Below are positions 17,683 through 25,581 of a stretch of DNA of 28,369 nucleotides, in pieces. The DNA comes from a virus. Each line of letters starts with the position of its first letter. Position 1 is the first letter of the stretch. The position numbers and the translations under genes are program-made. Where the stretch lies: IMG/VR virus record IMGVR_UViG_3300032086_005094, positions 1-28,369 of that record; one strand, 5' to 3'. The notes under the pieces were generated by a model, which worked only from the letters and a program-made list of their open reading frames with translations, was not told where the DNA came from and did not search any database.

Positions 17683-18411
17683 TCAAAAAATACAGTACTT
17701 GTCGGGAAGCTTTGACATAGCCCTATAGTGTCTTCTAATCACAGACATTGCTTTTGAAAGGTGCTTCTTGTCTAGACCACTTATCTCTCTTATGTATAAC
17801 AAGACAGCTCTTTTGTTTAGAAGCTCAAGATCATCAATAGAGCCAAAAAGAGTCTCGATTGCATGAAGACACTTTAGCTCATTTTCGTTTGTGAGCTTTA
17901 CTTTCATATCTTCTAAAAGATTAATGATCTCTTTCTTAGCTTGGTTTTTTATCATGATTTCGTCAGCTGGTGGAACATAGTCGAAATCTTCGAAAACGGC
18001 CCTTTGAGCCGCTGACATAGAATTAGGATCATCGATACTGAGATGTCTGTTTCTTCTCTTTAAATGTTTTCTGGTGTTGATAATAAACCAGTTCTTAGCG
18101 ACCACGTTAAAATAAGAAAAAGCTTTTGATCCTCTAGAGGGATCCCATTTATGCAAAGTTTCAAACATAAAAGAGACGCAATCCACCTTAAGCTCTTCAG
18201 ATGTAGCATAAGGAGATTTAAAACCGTACACAAAAATTAAGTTCTCTGCCAGCTTGTCAAAAGATGGCAATATCTCTTTTTCATAGATGCTTCTTTTAGA
18301 ATCAGGGCACTCAGTTTCACAATACTTCGCGATAGACTCACCAGTCTCTTTCGTAAAGTACATGTTTCTAGGAGTTCCTGGTTTTCTCCTTATCTTTTTT
18401 CTACCCTTCAT
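17683..18411 (-). CDS. Late-transcription sigma factor, gp55-like
   Basis: A 242-residue protein related to T4 gp55. Residues about 50-128 follow the sigma-70 region 2 pattern: FDKLAENLIFVYGF, VDCVSFMFETLHKWDPSRG, AFSYFNVVAKNWFIINTRKHLKRRNR and LSIDD. In gp55 this region binds core RNA polymerase and recognises TATAAATA late promoters. Residues 195-232 (LLNKRAVLLYIREISGLDKKHLSKAMSVIRRHYRAM) look like a helix-turn-helix; T4 gp55 is shorter (185 residues) and lacks a clear equivalent. The end (LPDKYCIF) is hydrophobic, in the place where T4 gp55 has its sliding-clamp contact; this comparison is only suggestive. The ATG overlaps the upstream stop as ATGA. It probably directs host polymerase to the baseplate and other late genes. 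Confidence 0.75.
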   Translation of the reverse strand: MKGRKKIRRKPGTPRNMYFTKETGESIAKYCETECPDSKRSIYEKEILPSFDKLAENLIFVYGFKSPYATSEELKVDCVSFMFETLHKWDPSRGSKAFSYFNVVAKNWFIINTRKHLKRRNRHLSIDDPNSMSAAQRAVFEDFDYVPPADEIMIKNQAKKEIINLLEDMKVKLTNENELKCLHAIETLFGSIDDLELLNKRAVLLYIREISGLDKKHLSKAMSVIRRHYRAMSKLPDKYCIF

Positions 18412-18701
18412 TCTAGTTCTGTGTCTTTCTCTAGCTTGTTTGTTAAGTCGAAAGCTACCTGATTCAAAGAATCTCTTACTTCAGAGATATCTTCAACAAC
18501 CCTTCTAACTTCAGGACTGTCATAAAACAAGGGTCTGGATAAAATCTCAGACATACTTTCATATTTCTCTTCTATTAAGTCTACTGACTCCTCTATAGAT
18601 TCTTGAACTCTAAGGATTACCATAGCAAACTTTAGACAATAATAAGACACTAGTACAGCATATGTTAAAAGTACAGACGAACCTATGTACCAATAGATCA
18701 A
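18408..18701 (-). CDS. Small single-pass membrane protein
   Basis: A 97-residue protein with one N-terminal transmembrane segment (about residues 3-28, YWYIGSSVLLTYAVLVSYYC) and a helical, acidic cytoplasmic-like tail. The sequence YDSPEVRRVVEDISEVRDSLNQV resembles small membrane proteins seen in T4-like cyanophages (from memory), whose function is unknown. The start is TTG at 18701, overlapping the glycosyltransferase stop as TTGA. It is supported by AGGAGAT eight bases upstream, and the next in-frame Met would remove the membrane segment. The stop overlaps the sigma factor ATG as ATGA. Confidence 0.65.
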   Translation of the reverse strand: MIYWYIGSSVLLTYAVLVSYYCLKFAMVILRVQESIEESVDLIEEKYESMSEILSRPLFYDSPEVRRVVEDISEVRDSLNQVAFDLTNKLEKDTELE

Positions 18702-19864
18702 GTGAGATGATCTCCTATTGCCTCGTGATAGTGATTTTTAATAGACTCTATTGAATATTCTTTTTTCAAATTTCCGCTAAGATTTTTTGCCCACTCTTTG
18801 GGAAGACCCGGCTTTTTATAAAAATTTCTAAGCTTTCTCTTGAAATCGTCTTCTCTGACTTCGGCCCATTTAGACCCCTTGATGAATATCTGATCGTCTA
18901 TCTTTGAATCTGCTACTTCTTTTAGATCAAAGTCTAGACTTATCCACTTACCTCTGTTTAAAAATTCAGTGTGAGCTGACCAGTTTGTGGCAATTACAGG
19001 CAATCCTGAAACAGCCGCTTCGAGCAAAGGCAATCCAAATCCCTCACCTCTTGTTGCTGAAACGTAGGCTTTTATTTTTTCAGACTTATAAAGATCTCTC
19101 ATGTCCGGTCTAGACATCTCTCCGTGAAGAAGATAGACTCTAGGAAAACCTGTGTGTCCTACCTCACTAAGAACTTGTGCTAAAAGACGAGTTGTCGCTA
19201 CTTTGTCTATTTCGGTGTCTCTTCCCTTGTTGGTCTTTATAACCAACCCAACGTTCTTGTCATTCTTAAACTCTTCGACAAACCATTTTATTAGATAGAA
19301 AAGATTCTTTCTGTCTGTCTCGGGAGAAGTGCCTGTCAAAACTCCGACTGTCAAGAAGTTAAAGTCGGTAACAAGGGCTTCTTCAGCCTCAGACTTTTGA
19401 GAATCAGTTAGTAGTTCATCATAATAAGATTCAGGAACTACTTTTATCTCAGTTCTGGGCTTTACTAGTTTTTCAAAAGAACTCTTGGTGAATTCGGAAG
19501 GAACTAAAACAAGGTCCATTTTGTTGACGTCAACAGTTGTCCATGAAGGATTTGCAAAGTCTGTCTCAACACCCGCAGTTACGCCGATGTTGAAATTACC
19601 AAGATTAGGATCCCATTCGTTTGGAAGCTGACACTGTATGGTGACATCATATTTCTCGCTAGGATCTCTGCTGCATTTTTCTTGCATCTCTCCGATAAGT
19701 CCGAAGTAGTCAGAACTCTTGACAAACCAAGGTGTATAACCCCAGTTTAAAGACTCTATAGATATTTTGACGTTTTGCTCACGAAGATATCTGTAAATCT
19801 GGCGAGTGTGTTCGCCATAGCCCGATTTAGAAAATACTGGACCTCTTAAAAGAACTGACTTCAA
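18698..19864 (-). CDS. GT4-family glycosyltransferase (second of pair)
   Basis: A GT-B fold retaining glycosyltransferase. I choose the TTG at 19864, giving about 388 residues beginning MKSVLLRGPVFSKSGYGEHTR; it overlaps the preceding stop as TTGA and has a perfect AGGAGGT six bases upstream. A TTG at 19888 would add eight residues that lack a ribosome site. The N-terminal GPxxxxSGYGEHTR loop and the C-terminal GEGFGLPLLEAAVSGLPVIA (E-x7-E, residues about 274-282) are typical of GT4; the C-terminal domain also has VIKTN and YLLHGEM. It probably transfers a sugar from a nucleotide sugar to an acceptor glycan or protein in the host cytoplasm. The neighbouring gene encodes another GT4 enzyme, so the two may add sequential sugars. 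The sugar and acceptor are unknown. Confidence 0.8.
   Translation of the reverse strand: MKSVLLRGPVFSKSGYGEHTRQIYRYLREQNVKISIESLNWGYTPWFVKSSDYFGLIGEMQEKCSRDPSEKYDVTIQCQLPNEWDPNLGNFNIGVTAGVETDFANPSWTTVDVNKMDLVLVPSEFTKSSFEKLVKPRTEIKVVPESYYDELLTDSQKSEAEEALVTDFNFLTVGVLTGTSPETDRKNLFYLIKWFVEEFKNDKNVGLVIKTNKGRDTEIDKVATTRLLAQVLSEVGHTGFPRVYLLHGEMSRPDMRDLYKSEKIKAYVSATRGEGFGLPLLEAAVSGLPVIATNWSAHTEFLNRGKWISLDFDLKEVADSKIDDQIFIKGSKWAEVREDDFKRKLRNFYKKPGLPKEWAKNLSGNLKKEYSIESIKNHYHEAIGDHLT
18710..18716 (-). promoter_or_regulatory. Shine-Dalgarno sequence deciding the TTG start at 18701
   Basis: AGGAGAT on the minus strand lies eight bases before the TTG at 18701. This strong site, inside the end of the glycosyltransferase gene, supports initiation at the rare TTG codon. 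Confidence 0.65.
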
Positions 19865-21117
19865 GGCTTGACCTCCTGAATTGTCCAACGTTTTGGTGGG
19901 TTTTCTCTTTTTTCTAGTATTAGCTTCTCTAGAGTCTCATCCCAAAGGTCAATGGTCTTTTGATAAGAAAACTCAGAAAGTGCATAGTCCCTAGCTTTTT
20001 TGCCCAGAGAAGATCTCTCTTCTTTTGTCATACTGTATAACTTAAAGATGGCGTCCGCTGTTTCGTCGACATCTACGTAGTCTTCGTAAATGTAAGGGAC
20101 AGATTGAGAGCCGACAAGGCTCTTGCATCTTATTGGTAGTGCTACTCCGTTTTCAGAACCATCCCTGTGATCAACAACTTGTCTTGTTAGACCACCAGTC
20201 TTTCCTGCTATGATAGGTTTTCCGCAATTCATTGCCTCAAGAGTAGCAAGCCCAAAACCCTCTGCATAAGATATGTTTATGCAAGCATCTGCCATATTGT
20301 GCAAGACATTCATTTTTTCGAATTCAAGCCTCTGGTTCGAAAAGACAATAGAGTCCTGAATTCCTAAAGAAGAAGCGGTTTCGAGCAAATTTGGACCTTC
20401 ATTATCAGTAGGGTCTGTATGCATTAAAAGCAAAGCATCGTTCTTTCTTCCCGAGGCTTCTGCTTTATCTAGAAATTTCTTCCAGGCCCACAAGACATCA
20501 TTAGGTCTTTTTCTTCTAGCATTTCTGTTTACCCAAAACAAGACAAACTTATCCTCAGTTCCTTTTCCTAGGACTTCAGACTTATACTGCCTGACTTCGC
20601 TGGCTGGCAGGGGATAGAATATCTCTTCTGGTAAAGAATGAGGAATAAAGTTTGTTCTATCAGGAAACTCTTTCTTGACCATCTCATAGGTCATGTGAGA
20701 GTGACAATTTATTAAGTCAGTGGAGGCATACAGAGGCCTGTTATACTCCGGAAAAGGATAGTTGTCCCAGACGTGCCAGTAAGCTATCGGGCAAAGTTGC
20801 CTTATCTCATCTTCAATCTCGAAGAGCCAGATAAAAAATCTTGGGTCTGTGAATATTAAAACTGCGTCAGGCTTTTCAGCTATCAAGGTCTGGAGTATCA
20901 TATTTCTATCACCAAAACCATCGATGGGCTTGATGATAAAGTCAGGATTGACTTGAACAACATCGTAGTTTGTGTGCTTGATCGCTGCACCGAACTGTCT
21001 AAAGGACCATTTACCTTTTTTCAAAAGACCTTCAATTAAGAACCTTGTCTGACAGCCGACTCCTGATGTACTTAGCGCATGGTCGGAAAGGACTAAAACT
21101 TTATATTTTTCATTCAT
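19861..21117 (-). CDS. GT4-family glycosyltransferase (first of pair)
   Basis: A 418-residue GT-B enzyme. The N-terminal domain has KVLVLSDHALSTSGVGCQTRFLIEGLLK, the typical GT4 glycine-rich opening. The C-terminal donor-binding domain has VLFWVNRNARRKRP, ALLLMHTDP and the E-x7-E motif EGFGLATLEAMNCGKPII (residues 286-294). It resembles alpha-glycosyltransferases of lipopolysaccharide and exopolysaccharide pathways. The TGA overlaps the next gene's TTG. The start is ATG at 21117, with no clear Shine-Dalgarno; a 39-base gap separates it from the upstream nuclease gene. Donor and acceptor cannot be told from sequence, but the cluster suggests a phage-encoded glycan. Confidence 0.8.
   Translation of the reverse strand: MNEKYKVLVLSDHALSTSGVGCQTRFLIEGLLKKGKWSFRQFGAAIKHTNYDVVQVNPDFIIKPIDGFGDRNMILQTLIAEKPDAVLIFTDPRFFIWLFEIEDEIRQLCPIAYWHVWDNYPFPEYNRPLYASTDLINCHSHMTYEMVKKEFPDRTNFIPHSLPEEIFYPLPASEVRQYKSEVLGKGTEDKFVLFWVNRNARRKRPNDVLWAWKKFLDKAEASGRKNDALLLMHTDPTDNEGPNLLETASSLGIQDSIVFSNQRLEFEKMNVLHNMADACINISYAEGFGLATLEAMNCGKPIIAGKTGGLTRQVVDHRDGSENGVALPIRCKSLVGSQSVPYIYEDYVDVDETADAIFKLYSMTKEERSSLGKKARDYALSEFSYQKTIDLWDETLEKLILEKRENPPKRWTIQEVKP
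19871..19877 (-). promoter_or_regulatory. Perfect Shine-Dalgarno (AGGAGGT) deciding the TTG start at 19864
   Basis: AGGAGGT on the minus strand lies six bases before TTG at 19864, inside the last codons of the upstream glycosyltransferase gene. It selects this start over the TTG at 19888 and places the start in a TTGA overlap with the upstream stop. Confidence 0.7.
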
Positions 21118-21156
21118 GATCGAATATTACATAGAGGCACTGTTTAGTAAACGCGC

Positions 21157-22020
21157 TCAAGTGCAATGAGGCGTGTCTTTAAATTCACAAAATTTGCATG
21201 CTTCTCTGTTCTTAAGAAGCATTCCAGACTTAATACCCTTGATTGCACTTCGAATCATTTTTTGAGATCTTTCCATTGAGGTAGGACCTGCTGAAACGGG
21301 TATTAGCTGAACTGATTTTTCCATCTTTGTTTTCTTTTTTAATAGAACAAAACCACAAGAGATATCTCTGCTACGAAGTTCCATTTTTTCAGACCAAAAA
21401 GACTTATAGAGCATTAGCTGAGCCTGCATTAAGAAGTCTTGTCTCTTTTCTTTGGACCATCCTCGAGGTGAAGAAGTCTTCCAGTCTATGATCCAAGCTT
21501 TTTTCTTTCCGTCAATTTTTGAAAGGATGATGGCATCAATAAAACCTTTAAACTTTTCTCCCTGGCAACCTTTTATGTTTTCATAGAGTTGATGCTCAGC
21601 CTCGATTGACCTCCACTCTCCGAAATTTTCATCCATAAAATCAGGAAGTCTTGTTAGGCAGTTTTCTGCAGATTCCTTCCAGCTGTCTAGATTGTCGTGT
21701 CTATATTTCCAACCTTGTTTTTGAGCTGAAGCTGTCTGCTTTTCTACAAACTCCTGCGTGTCGAAACCATGTTCGTTCCAGGCTTCCTCTATCTTTTCTT
21801 GACAACTCTTTATGTCCATCACTTTAGTGTTCAAGAAATTTTCAACTGCTTCGTGAACTAAAGTACCATAATGAAGGTGAGGTGATTCTTCCTGGATAGA
21901 AAGCTTATCTATGTGAACCAGCTTATGTCGCCAAGGACATTCTTTCCACATTCTCGCTTCTGAAAAAGAGATGTGAGGCTTACCGGTGGGTAAAAGAGGT
22001 AGAGATTGTTCTTTTGACAT
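21157..22020 (-). CDS. Cas4/RecB-like PD-(D/E)XK nuclease with Fe-S cluster cysteines
   Basis: A 287-residue PD-(D/E)XK nuclease. Catalytic-core residues visible are H56 (GTLVHEAVE), D162 (KGFIDAI), D179 and K181 (IIDWKTS), and Q201/Y205 (QAQLMLY). Four cysteines, C28 (KECPWR), C275, C278 (CKFCEF) and C286, are placed as in Cas4, AddB and related enzymes that bind a 4Fe-4S cluster. Such enzymes are 5'-3' exonucleases or ssDNA nucleases in recombination. In phages they are found near replication or recombination genes, whereas here it lies among glycan genes. It is preceded by a 58-base AT-rich gap and followed by a 39-base gap, so it may have its own promoter. No other CRISPR-associated genes are present, so I infer a DNA replication, recombination or host-DNA degradation role. 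Confidence 0.8.
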   Translation of the reverse strand: MSKEQSLPLLPTGKPHISFSEARMWKECPWRHKLVHIDKLSIQEESPHLHYGTLVHEAVENFLNTKVMDIKSCQEKIEEAWNEHGFDTQEFVEKQTASAQKQGWKYRHDNLDSWKESAENCLTRLPDFMDENFGEWRSIEAEHQLYENIKGCQGEKFKGFIDAIILSKIDGKKKAWIIDWKTSSPRGWSKEKRQDFLMQAQLMLYKSFWSEKMELRSRDISCGFVLLKKKTKMEKSVQLIPVSAGPTSMERSQKMIRSAIKGIKSGMLLKNREACKFCEFKDTPHCT

Positions 22021-22036
22021 GTTTTCTCTCTTATAA

Positions 22037-22068
22037 ATTATAAATCAATATTAGAAAAAAATGATCAA
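22037..22068 (-). promoter_or_regulatory. Possible promoter upstream of the nuclease gene
   Basis: The 58-base gap before the nuclease gene is AT-rich. On the minus strand TATAAT occurs at 22042-22037 and TTGATC at 22068-22063, but the spacing is 20 bases and the -10 lies only 16 bases before the ATG. The match is weak, and AT-rich spacer sequence often yields such boxes by chance. Confidence 0.2.
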
Positions 22069-22078
22069 AAGTTTAAGT

Positions 22079-23017
22079 TCAGTCTAAACCCCACCATTCT
22101 AAAGTTTTTTCTAGGCCTTCCCAGAACCTAATTTTAGGAGAGTATCCCAGAGTTTTCTCAGACTCAGAGATATCCGCCAGAGTGTGCATTACATCACCCA
22201 TCCTGAACGGTGCTTCTTTTATTTTTATGTCAGAATATCTTTTGGACAGAAATTCTAGAATCTCATTGTTAGAAACTCTGTCTCCGCACGCAACATTAAA
22301 ACAGTCACCTGAAAATTTGTTTTTACTTTCCATAGCTCTTATGTTTGCGTCAACAACATTGTCAATATAACACATGTCTCTAGACTGCTCTCCAGTCCCG
22401 TCTTTTCTTAAGGGTTTTTCGTTTTTTATTGCATGACACCAAGCAGAAACTGCTGTTGAATAGGCAGATCCTCCAAATTGCCCAGGACCAAAAACGTTAA
22501 AATATCTCAGAGAAACCATGTCTACATTGTAGAGAAAAGAAGCCATGGCAATGTAATCCTCTACTGATGACTTGTGCCAAGCATACGGTGACTTAGGATC
22601 CTTTTTAAAATCTACAGGAGTAGGAAGAACTTCGGCTCCTCCGTAAACAGACGAAGAAGAAGAAAAGATAAATCTCTTGACACCCCCTTTTATAGAACCG
22701 TCAATAAGAGAAATGGTTTTCATTACATTGTTGTCAGTAGTTTCAACGGGATTTTCTACAGAATATAAGACTCTGGGAACTGCGGCGACGTGAAAAACAT
22801 AGTCAAATTTTCCAGCTCTAAGAGAGTTAAGAATCATGGGAGATGAATAACATGCTTCAATATATTCAACGTCTGAATTTTTGTCTATTAGCTCTCTCCA
22901 GTCTTCTCTTGCTGAAGAGATGTTATCTACGACTGTGACCTTGTTGTCTTTTCTAAGCCTTTCTACGAGACTAGATCCAATAAAGCCTAAGCCTCCTGTT
23001 ACTAAAATATTTTTCAT
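22079..23017 (-). CDS. NAD-dependent epimerase/dehydratase (extended SDR), first copy
   Basis: A 312-residue extended short-chain dehydrogenase. The Rossmann motif is TGGLGFIGSS (residues 7-16), with Ser-rich FSSSSSVYG (about 118-126) and catalytic Y145/K149 (YAWHK). The conserved RYFNVFGPGQ and a DMCYIDNVVDANI segment are typical of UDP-sugar 4-epimerases and UDP-glucuronate decarboxylases. It likely interconverts a UDP-sugar or acts on a UDP-uronic acid. It follows the second epimerase gene with a seven-base gap and an AGGTGA site; the UDP-glucose-dehydrogenase-like enzyme lies two genes upstream, so UDP-glucuronate is a plausible substrate. Exact specificity is not readable. The start ATG at 23017 fits the family. 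Confidence 0.8.
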   Translation of the reverse strand: MKNILVTGGLGFIGSSLVERLRKDNKVTVVDNISSAREDWRELIDKNSDVEYIEACYSSPMILNSLRAGKFDYVFHVAAVPRVLYSVENPVETTDNNVMKTISLIDGSIKGGVKRFIFSSSSSVYGGAEVLPTPVDFKKDPKSPYAWHKSSVEDYIAMASFLYNVDMVSLRYFNVFGPGQFGGSAYSTAVSAWCHAIKNEKPLRKDGTGEQSRDMCYIDNVVDANIRAMESKNKFSGDCFNVACGDRVSNNEILEFLSKRYSDIKIKEAPFRMGDVMHTLADISESEKTLGYSPKIRFWEGLEKTLEWWGLD

Positions 23018-23024
23018 TTCTCAC

Positions 23025-23915
23025 CTAATAGGATAAAATTTTCTCTTCAAGAGAGTGCTTAGGAAACCAAGCTAAAACAGACTGTGTGTCTTCAATGTCT
23101 GCCAAGGTTTCTCTAACTTCAGCAGGTCTCTCTTTTATAAACTTTCTTTCTCCGCCGATCATGTCAGCAACTTGGTTTATCGAATAGTTTTTTCCAGATC
23201 CGACATTATAGATATTGAACCCACTTCTTTTTCTAGAAAGCGCCGAAAGGATGTTAGCTTCGACAACATCGTCGATATAAGTAAAGTCTCTTCTCTGTTC
23301 TCCATCCCCTACGATTGTCATCGGATTACCTTCTGATTTTTGTCTTTTAAAAAGACCGATAACTGGAGCATATTGTCCTTTGATAGGTTCTCTAGGCCCG
23401 TAAACATTAAAGTATCTAAGGACATCAGTGTCCAATTCATAGTTCTGGCTGTATAATTTACAAATCTGTTCGCCCATCCACTTAGACATAGAATAAGGAT
23501 TCAAACAATCAGTAGGCATGTTAGGAAGAAAGGGAATTGAATTCTGATGACCGTAAAGAGAACTTGTGCCTGAATATATGAACTTGCTTACTCCGGACCT
23601 TCTAGACCACTCCAGGACCCTCTGAGAACCTACGACGTTTACTTCAAAACAACTGTTTGGAGAATCTATTGTAGGTTGAATTCTACTCCTTGCTGCAAGA
23701 TGAAAAACATAGGAAGATTTTTCAAATACTTTAAAGCAATCATCTCTGGAAACATCCATCTTGTGATAAGCAGCTTTGTCGTTAAAATAGAACTCTTCGT
23801 TTTCAGGTGCTGAAAGGTCGTCGATTACTTCGACATCAAATCCTTCGACAATGAGCCTATCTACGATGTGACTTCCTATAAAACCACAACCGCCGGTCAC
23901 AACTGCTTTAGTCAT
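23025..23915 (-). CDS. NAD-dependent epimerase/dehydratase (extended SDR), second copy
   Basis: About 296 residues from the ATG at 23915 (MTKAVVTGGCGFIGSH). A longer frame from 23984 would add 23 residues before the Rossmann motif and overlap the upstream gene heavily, so I reject it. The chosen start overlaps the upstream stop as ATGACTAA. Motifs: TGGCGFIGSH (7-16), YSGTSSLYG (about 114-122), Y141/K145 (YSMSK), RYFNVYGPRE, and DFTYIDDVVEANI. These fit UDP-glucose 4-epimerase-like enzymes, but dTDP-sugar and UDP-uronate relatives share them. It has only moderate similarity to the next gene, so they are paralogous rather than a recent duplication. A role in making a nucleotide sugar for the nearby GT4 enzymes is inferred. 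Confidence 0.8.
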   Translation of the reverse strand: MTKAVVTGGCGFIGSHIVDRLIVEGFDVEVIDDLSAPENEEFYFNDKAAYHKMDVSRDDCFKVFEKSSYVFHLAARSRIQPTIDSPNSCFEVNVVGSQRVLEWSRRSGVSKFIYSGTSSLYGHQNSIPFLPNMPTDCLNPYSMSKWMGEQICKLYSQNYELDTDVLRYFNVYGPREPIKGQYAPVIGLFKRQKSEGNPMTIVGDGEQRRDFTYIDDVVEANILSALSRKRSGFNIYNVGSGKNYSINQVADMIGGERKFIKERPAEVRETLADIEDTQSVLAWFPKHSLEEKILSY

Positions 23916-24744
23916 CTGAAACTGCTCTCCCTTGCATTGATTCCCAGTCTCTATCTTTTCGATATCTGTTGTTAGAGTCTTCAACAGATTTTAGAAAATC
24001 AGAGTTTTCGTTCATGATCTCATTAGAAAAGTATATCATTGCAGCAAGATCTTTAGGAAAACAGTGACCCCCGAACCCTCTATCTCCGTCTGGACCCGGA
24101 ACCGCTAAGTGAGTTCTCCCTATTCGCTGATCGTGTAGCGCATATTCACAAACTTTGTCGTAGTCTATTCCTGCAGATTTGCAGATATCGTACATTTGAT
24201 TTGCAAAAGTAACCTTGGTAGCTAAGAAGCAGTTAGTAAAGTACTTTATCATCTCAGCTGTTCTTGTTCCTGTCTTTATAATAGGAATCTCAGGAAAAGG
24301 TTTTCTGAACATTGCTTTTACTTTTCCCGTGGCTGGACGAGGACCACCGACTATTATTCTTGTCTGGTTCTTAAAATCTTGAAAAGAATTGGCTTCAGTT
24401 AAAAATTCAGGACTAAAACAGACATCAAATCGAGTGAGACCAGAAACTCTATCAGTTGTACCTGGAGGTATGGTTGACTTTATAACCAGAACAGGCTCGT
24501 TTTTTGTATCTACGTTTTCTACATCAGATATCACTGACTCTAGAATTCGGGTGTCACATTCACCTGACTTTCTCATAGGAGTAGGAACACATATAAAAAC
24601 AATTGAAGAGTTGCTAACTACTTCTTCGTGACTGTTTCTTGACTTAGATGAGTCTTTATCGTAAGTGAGTACTTCGTAATAATCATCTAGTCCCTCTCTT
24701 ATTGCAGAACCTACAAAACCCTGCCCTATAATTCCAATCTTCAT
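23908..24744 (-). CDS. UDP-glucose/GDP-mannose dehydrogenase family, short form
   Basis: A 278-residue member of the UDP-glucose 6-dehydrogenase family. The N-terminal Rossmann motif is IGQGFVGSA (residues 5-13), followed by VFICVPTP (49-56), KSTIPPGTT (89-97), SPEFL (111-115), K167 and N171 in EMIKYFTNCF, and the catalytic C228 in GFGGHCFPKD. The sequence ends about 45 residues beyond this, whereas typical enzymes (about 390-450 residues) carry a further C-terminal UDP-binding domain. In the family the enzyme oxidises the C6 of a nucleotide sugar to a uronic acid with two NAD+. The missing domain may change substrate or oligomer state, or indicate reduced function; catalytic residues are all retained. 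It is followed by two SDR enzymes, consistent with uronic-acid or derived sugar synthesis. Confidence 0.8.
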   Translation of the reverse strand: MKIGIIGQGFVGSAIREGLDDYYEVLTYDKDSSKSRNSHEEVVSNSSIVFICVPTPMRKSGECDTRILESVISDVENVDTKNEPVLVIKSTIPPGTTDRVSGLTRFDVCFSPEFLTEANSFQDFKNQTRIIVGGPRPATGKVKAMFRKPFPEIPIIKTGTRTAEMIKYFTNCFLATKVTFANQMYDICKSAGIDYDKVCEYALHDQRIGRTHLAVPGPDGDRGFGGHCFPKDLAAMIYFSNEIMNENSDFLKSVEDSNNRYRKDRDWESMQGRAVSDD

Positions 24745-24756
24745 TCTAGTTCCTTT

Positions 24757-25578
24757 CTACTCAAAGTACCCGCCATATTGGGGTGGTCTTACCCAGAATG
24801 CCCGTGCATCTTGCAATTTATTAGACAACACATCAGTGTTTCCGTCTGATACATATTTTTCATAGTCTATGATAGGGTAAACGTCCAGAACTGTTTTCTT
24901 GCTTGCGTTATAAAACTTTACATCTGGCTTGTCTCTGTTGAAATAAGCATATGCCAGAGAATGAATGTTTCTCATTTGATAGTTTGCTTTTTCAGGTTTG
25001 GTGATCTCAGCAGTGTACTCTTTGGAAAAATGGTTTGGATCTTTCTTAGTGCCTGTATCGAAAGTCCAGCCCAGATCTGCTCCTACGAAAATTATTTCAG
25101 AAAATCCCATGTGATAACATAATTGAAGGGCTAGGTTCATTGTGGTTCCTGTTTTGTCTATTCTATCAACTACGTTAGTAGAAAAACACGTATGCAAAAC
25201 GTTGCCCTGTGGGTCTGGCTTGTTCTCAGAGAGGCTAGAAAACCACTTCACTTGACTGTATTTATTCTCAGGATCAACTTGATTTCTAAACTGTTCAGCA
25301 ACGAAGCAAGTTGTTTTGTCAGACTCTATTGCAGTTCGAACTGAATCTCTCCATTGCTGGTGCCAAGGCTTAGAACTGTTAACATTTGTCGATGAAAACA
25401 GATAGTAGGTAGGTCTCCACTCTGTTTCTTCATACTTTAGAGAAATTCTATTCATAGCAAAAGAATATTCGTCCTTGATCAAGTCTAAGTTTGTATCATT
25501 TAGACTTGGCCCGTTTGCTACAAGAAAAACTCTCTTTCCCTTGTGTATATCTTTGTAATCTTCAAAAACTCTATTCAT
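24757..25578 (-). CDS. DUF115/MptE-like Rossmann protein, putative glycosyltransferase
   Basis: A 273-residue protein with ANGPSLND (residues 21-28), N43, GTTMNLALQL (144-153), FVGADLGW (164-171) and HFSKEYT. This pattern fits the DUF115 / 6-hydroxymethylpterin pyrophosphokinase MptE-like family, and also shows the GPSL opening and GxD motif of GT42-type sialyltransferases. Members act in flagellin modification (MAF proteins) and cell-surface glycan synthesis. Placed among glycan enzymes, transfer of a nonulosonate- or sugar-like group is a reasonable guess, but I see no CMP-sugar-specific residues. It lies 3 bases from the upstream gene and 12 from the downstream gene. Confidence 0.6.
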   Translation of the reverse strand: MNRVFEDYKDIHKGKRVFLVANGPSLNDTNLDLIKDEYSFAMNRISLKYEETEWRPTYYLFSSTNVNSSKPWHQQWRDSVRTAIESDKTTCFVAEQFRNQVDPENKYSQVKWFSSLSENKPDPQGNVLHTCFSTNVVDRIDKTGTTMNLALQLCYHMGFSEIIFVGADLGWTFDTGTKKDPNHFSKEYTAEITKPEKANYQMRNIHSLAYAYFNRDKPDVKFYNASKKTVLDVYPIIDYEKYVSDGNTDVLSNKLQDARAFWVRPPQYGGYFE

Positions 25579-25581
25579 GGT

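Noticed and set aside
21142-21152. GTTTAGTAAAC near-palindrome between nuclease and glycosyltransferase genes
   Set aside because: An 11-base single palindrome in a short AT-rich gap; no second copy was noticed, so it may be chance.
21157-22020. CRISPR-Cas system because of the Cas4-like protein
   Set aside because: No cas1, cas2 or effector genes and no repeat-spacer array are visible; lone Cas4-like nucleases are common in phages.
23916-23984. Upstream extension of the second epimerase
   Set aside because: The extra 23 residues overlap the dehydrogenase coding region and precede the Rossmann motif; the ATG at 23915 gives the normal family start.
24389-24631. Plus-strand open frame inside the UDP-glucose-dehydrogenase-like gene
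   Set aside because: It is antisense to a gene with a full set of catalytic motifs and shows no family signature of its own.
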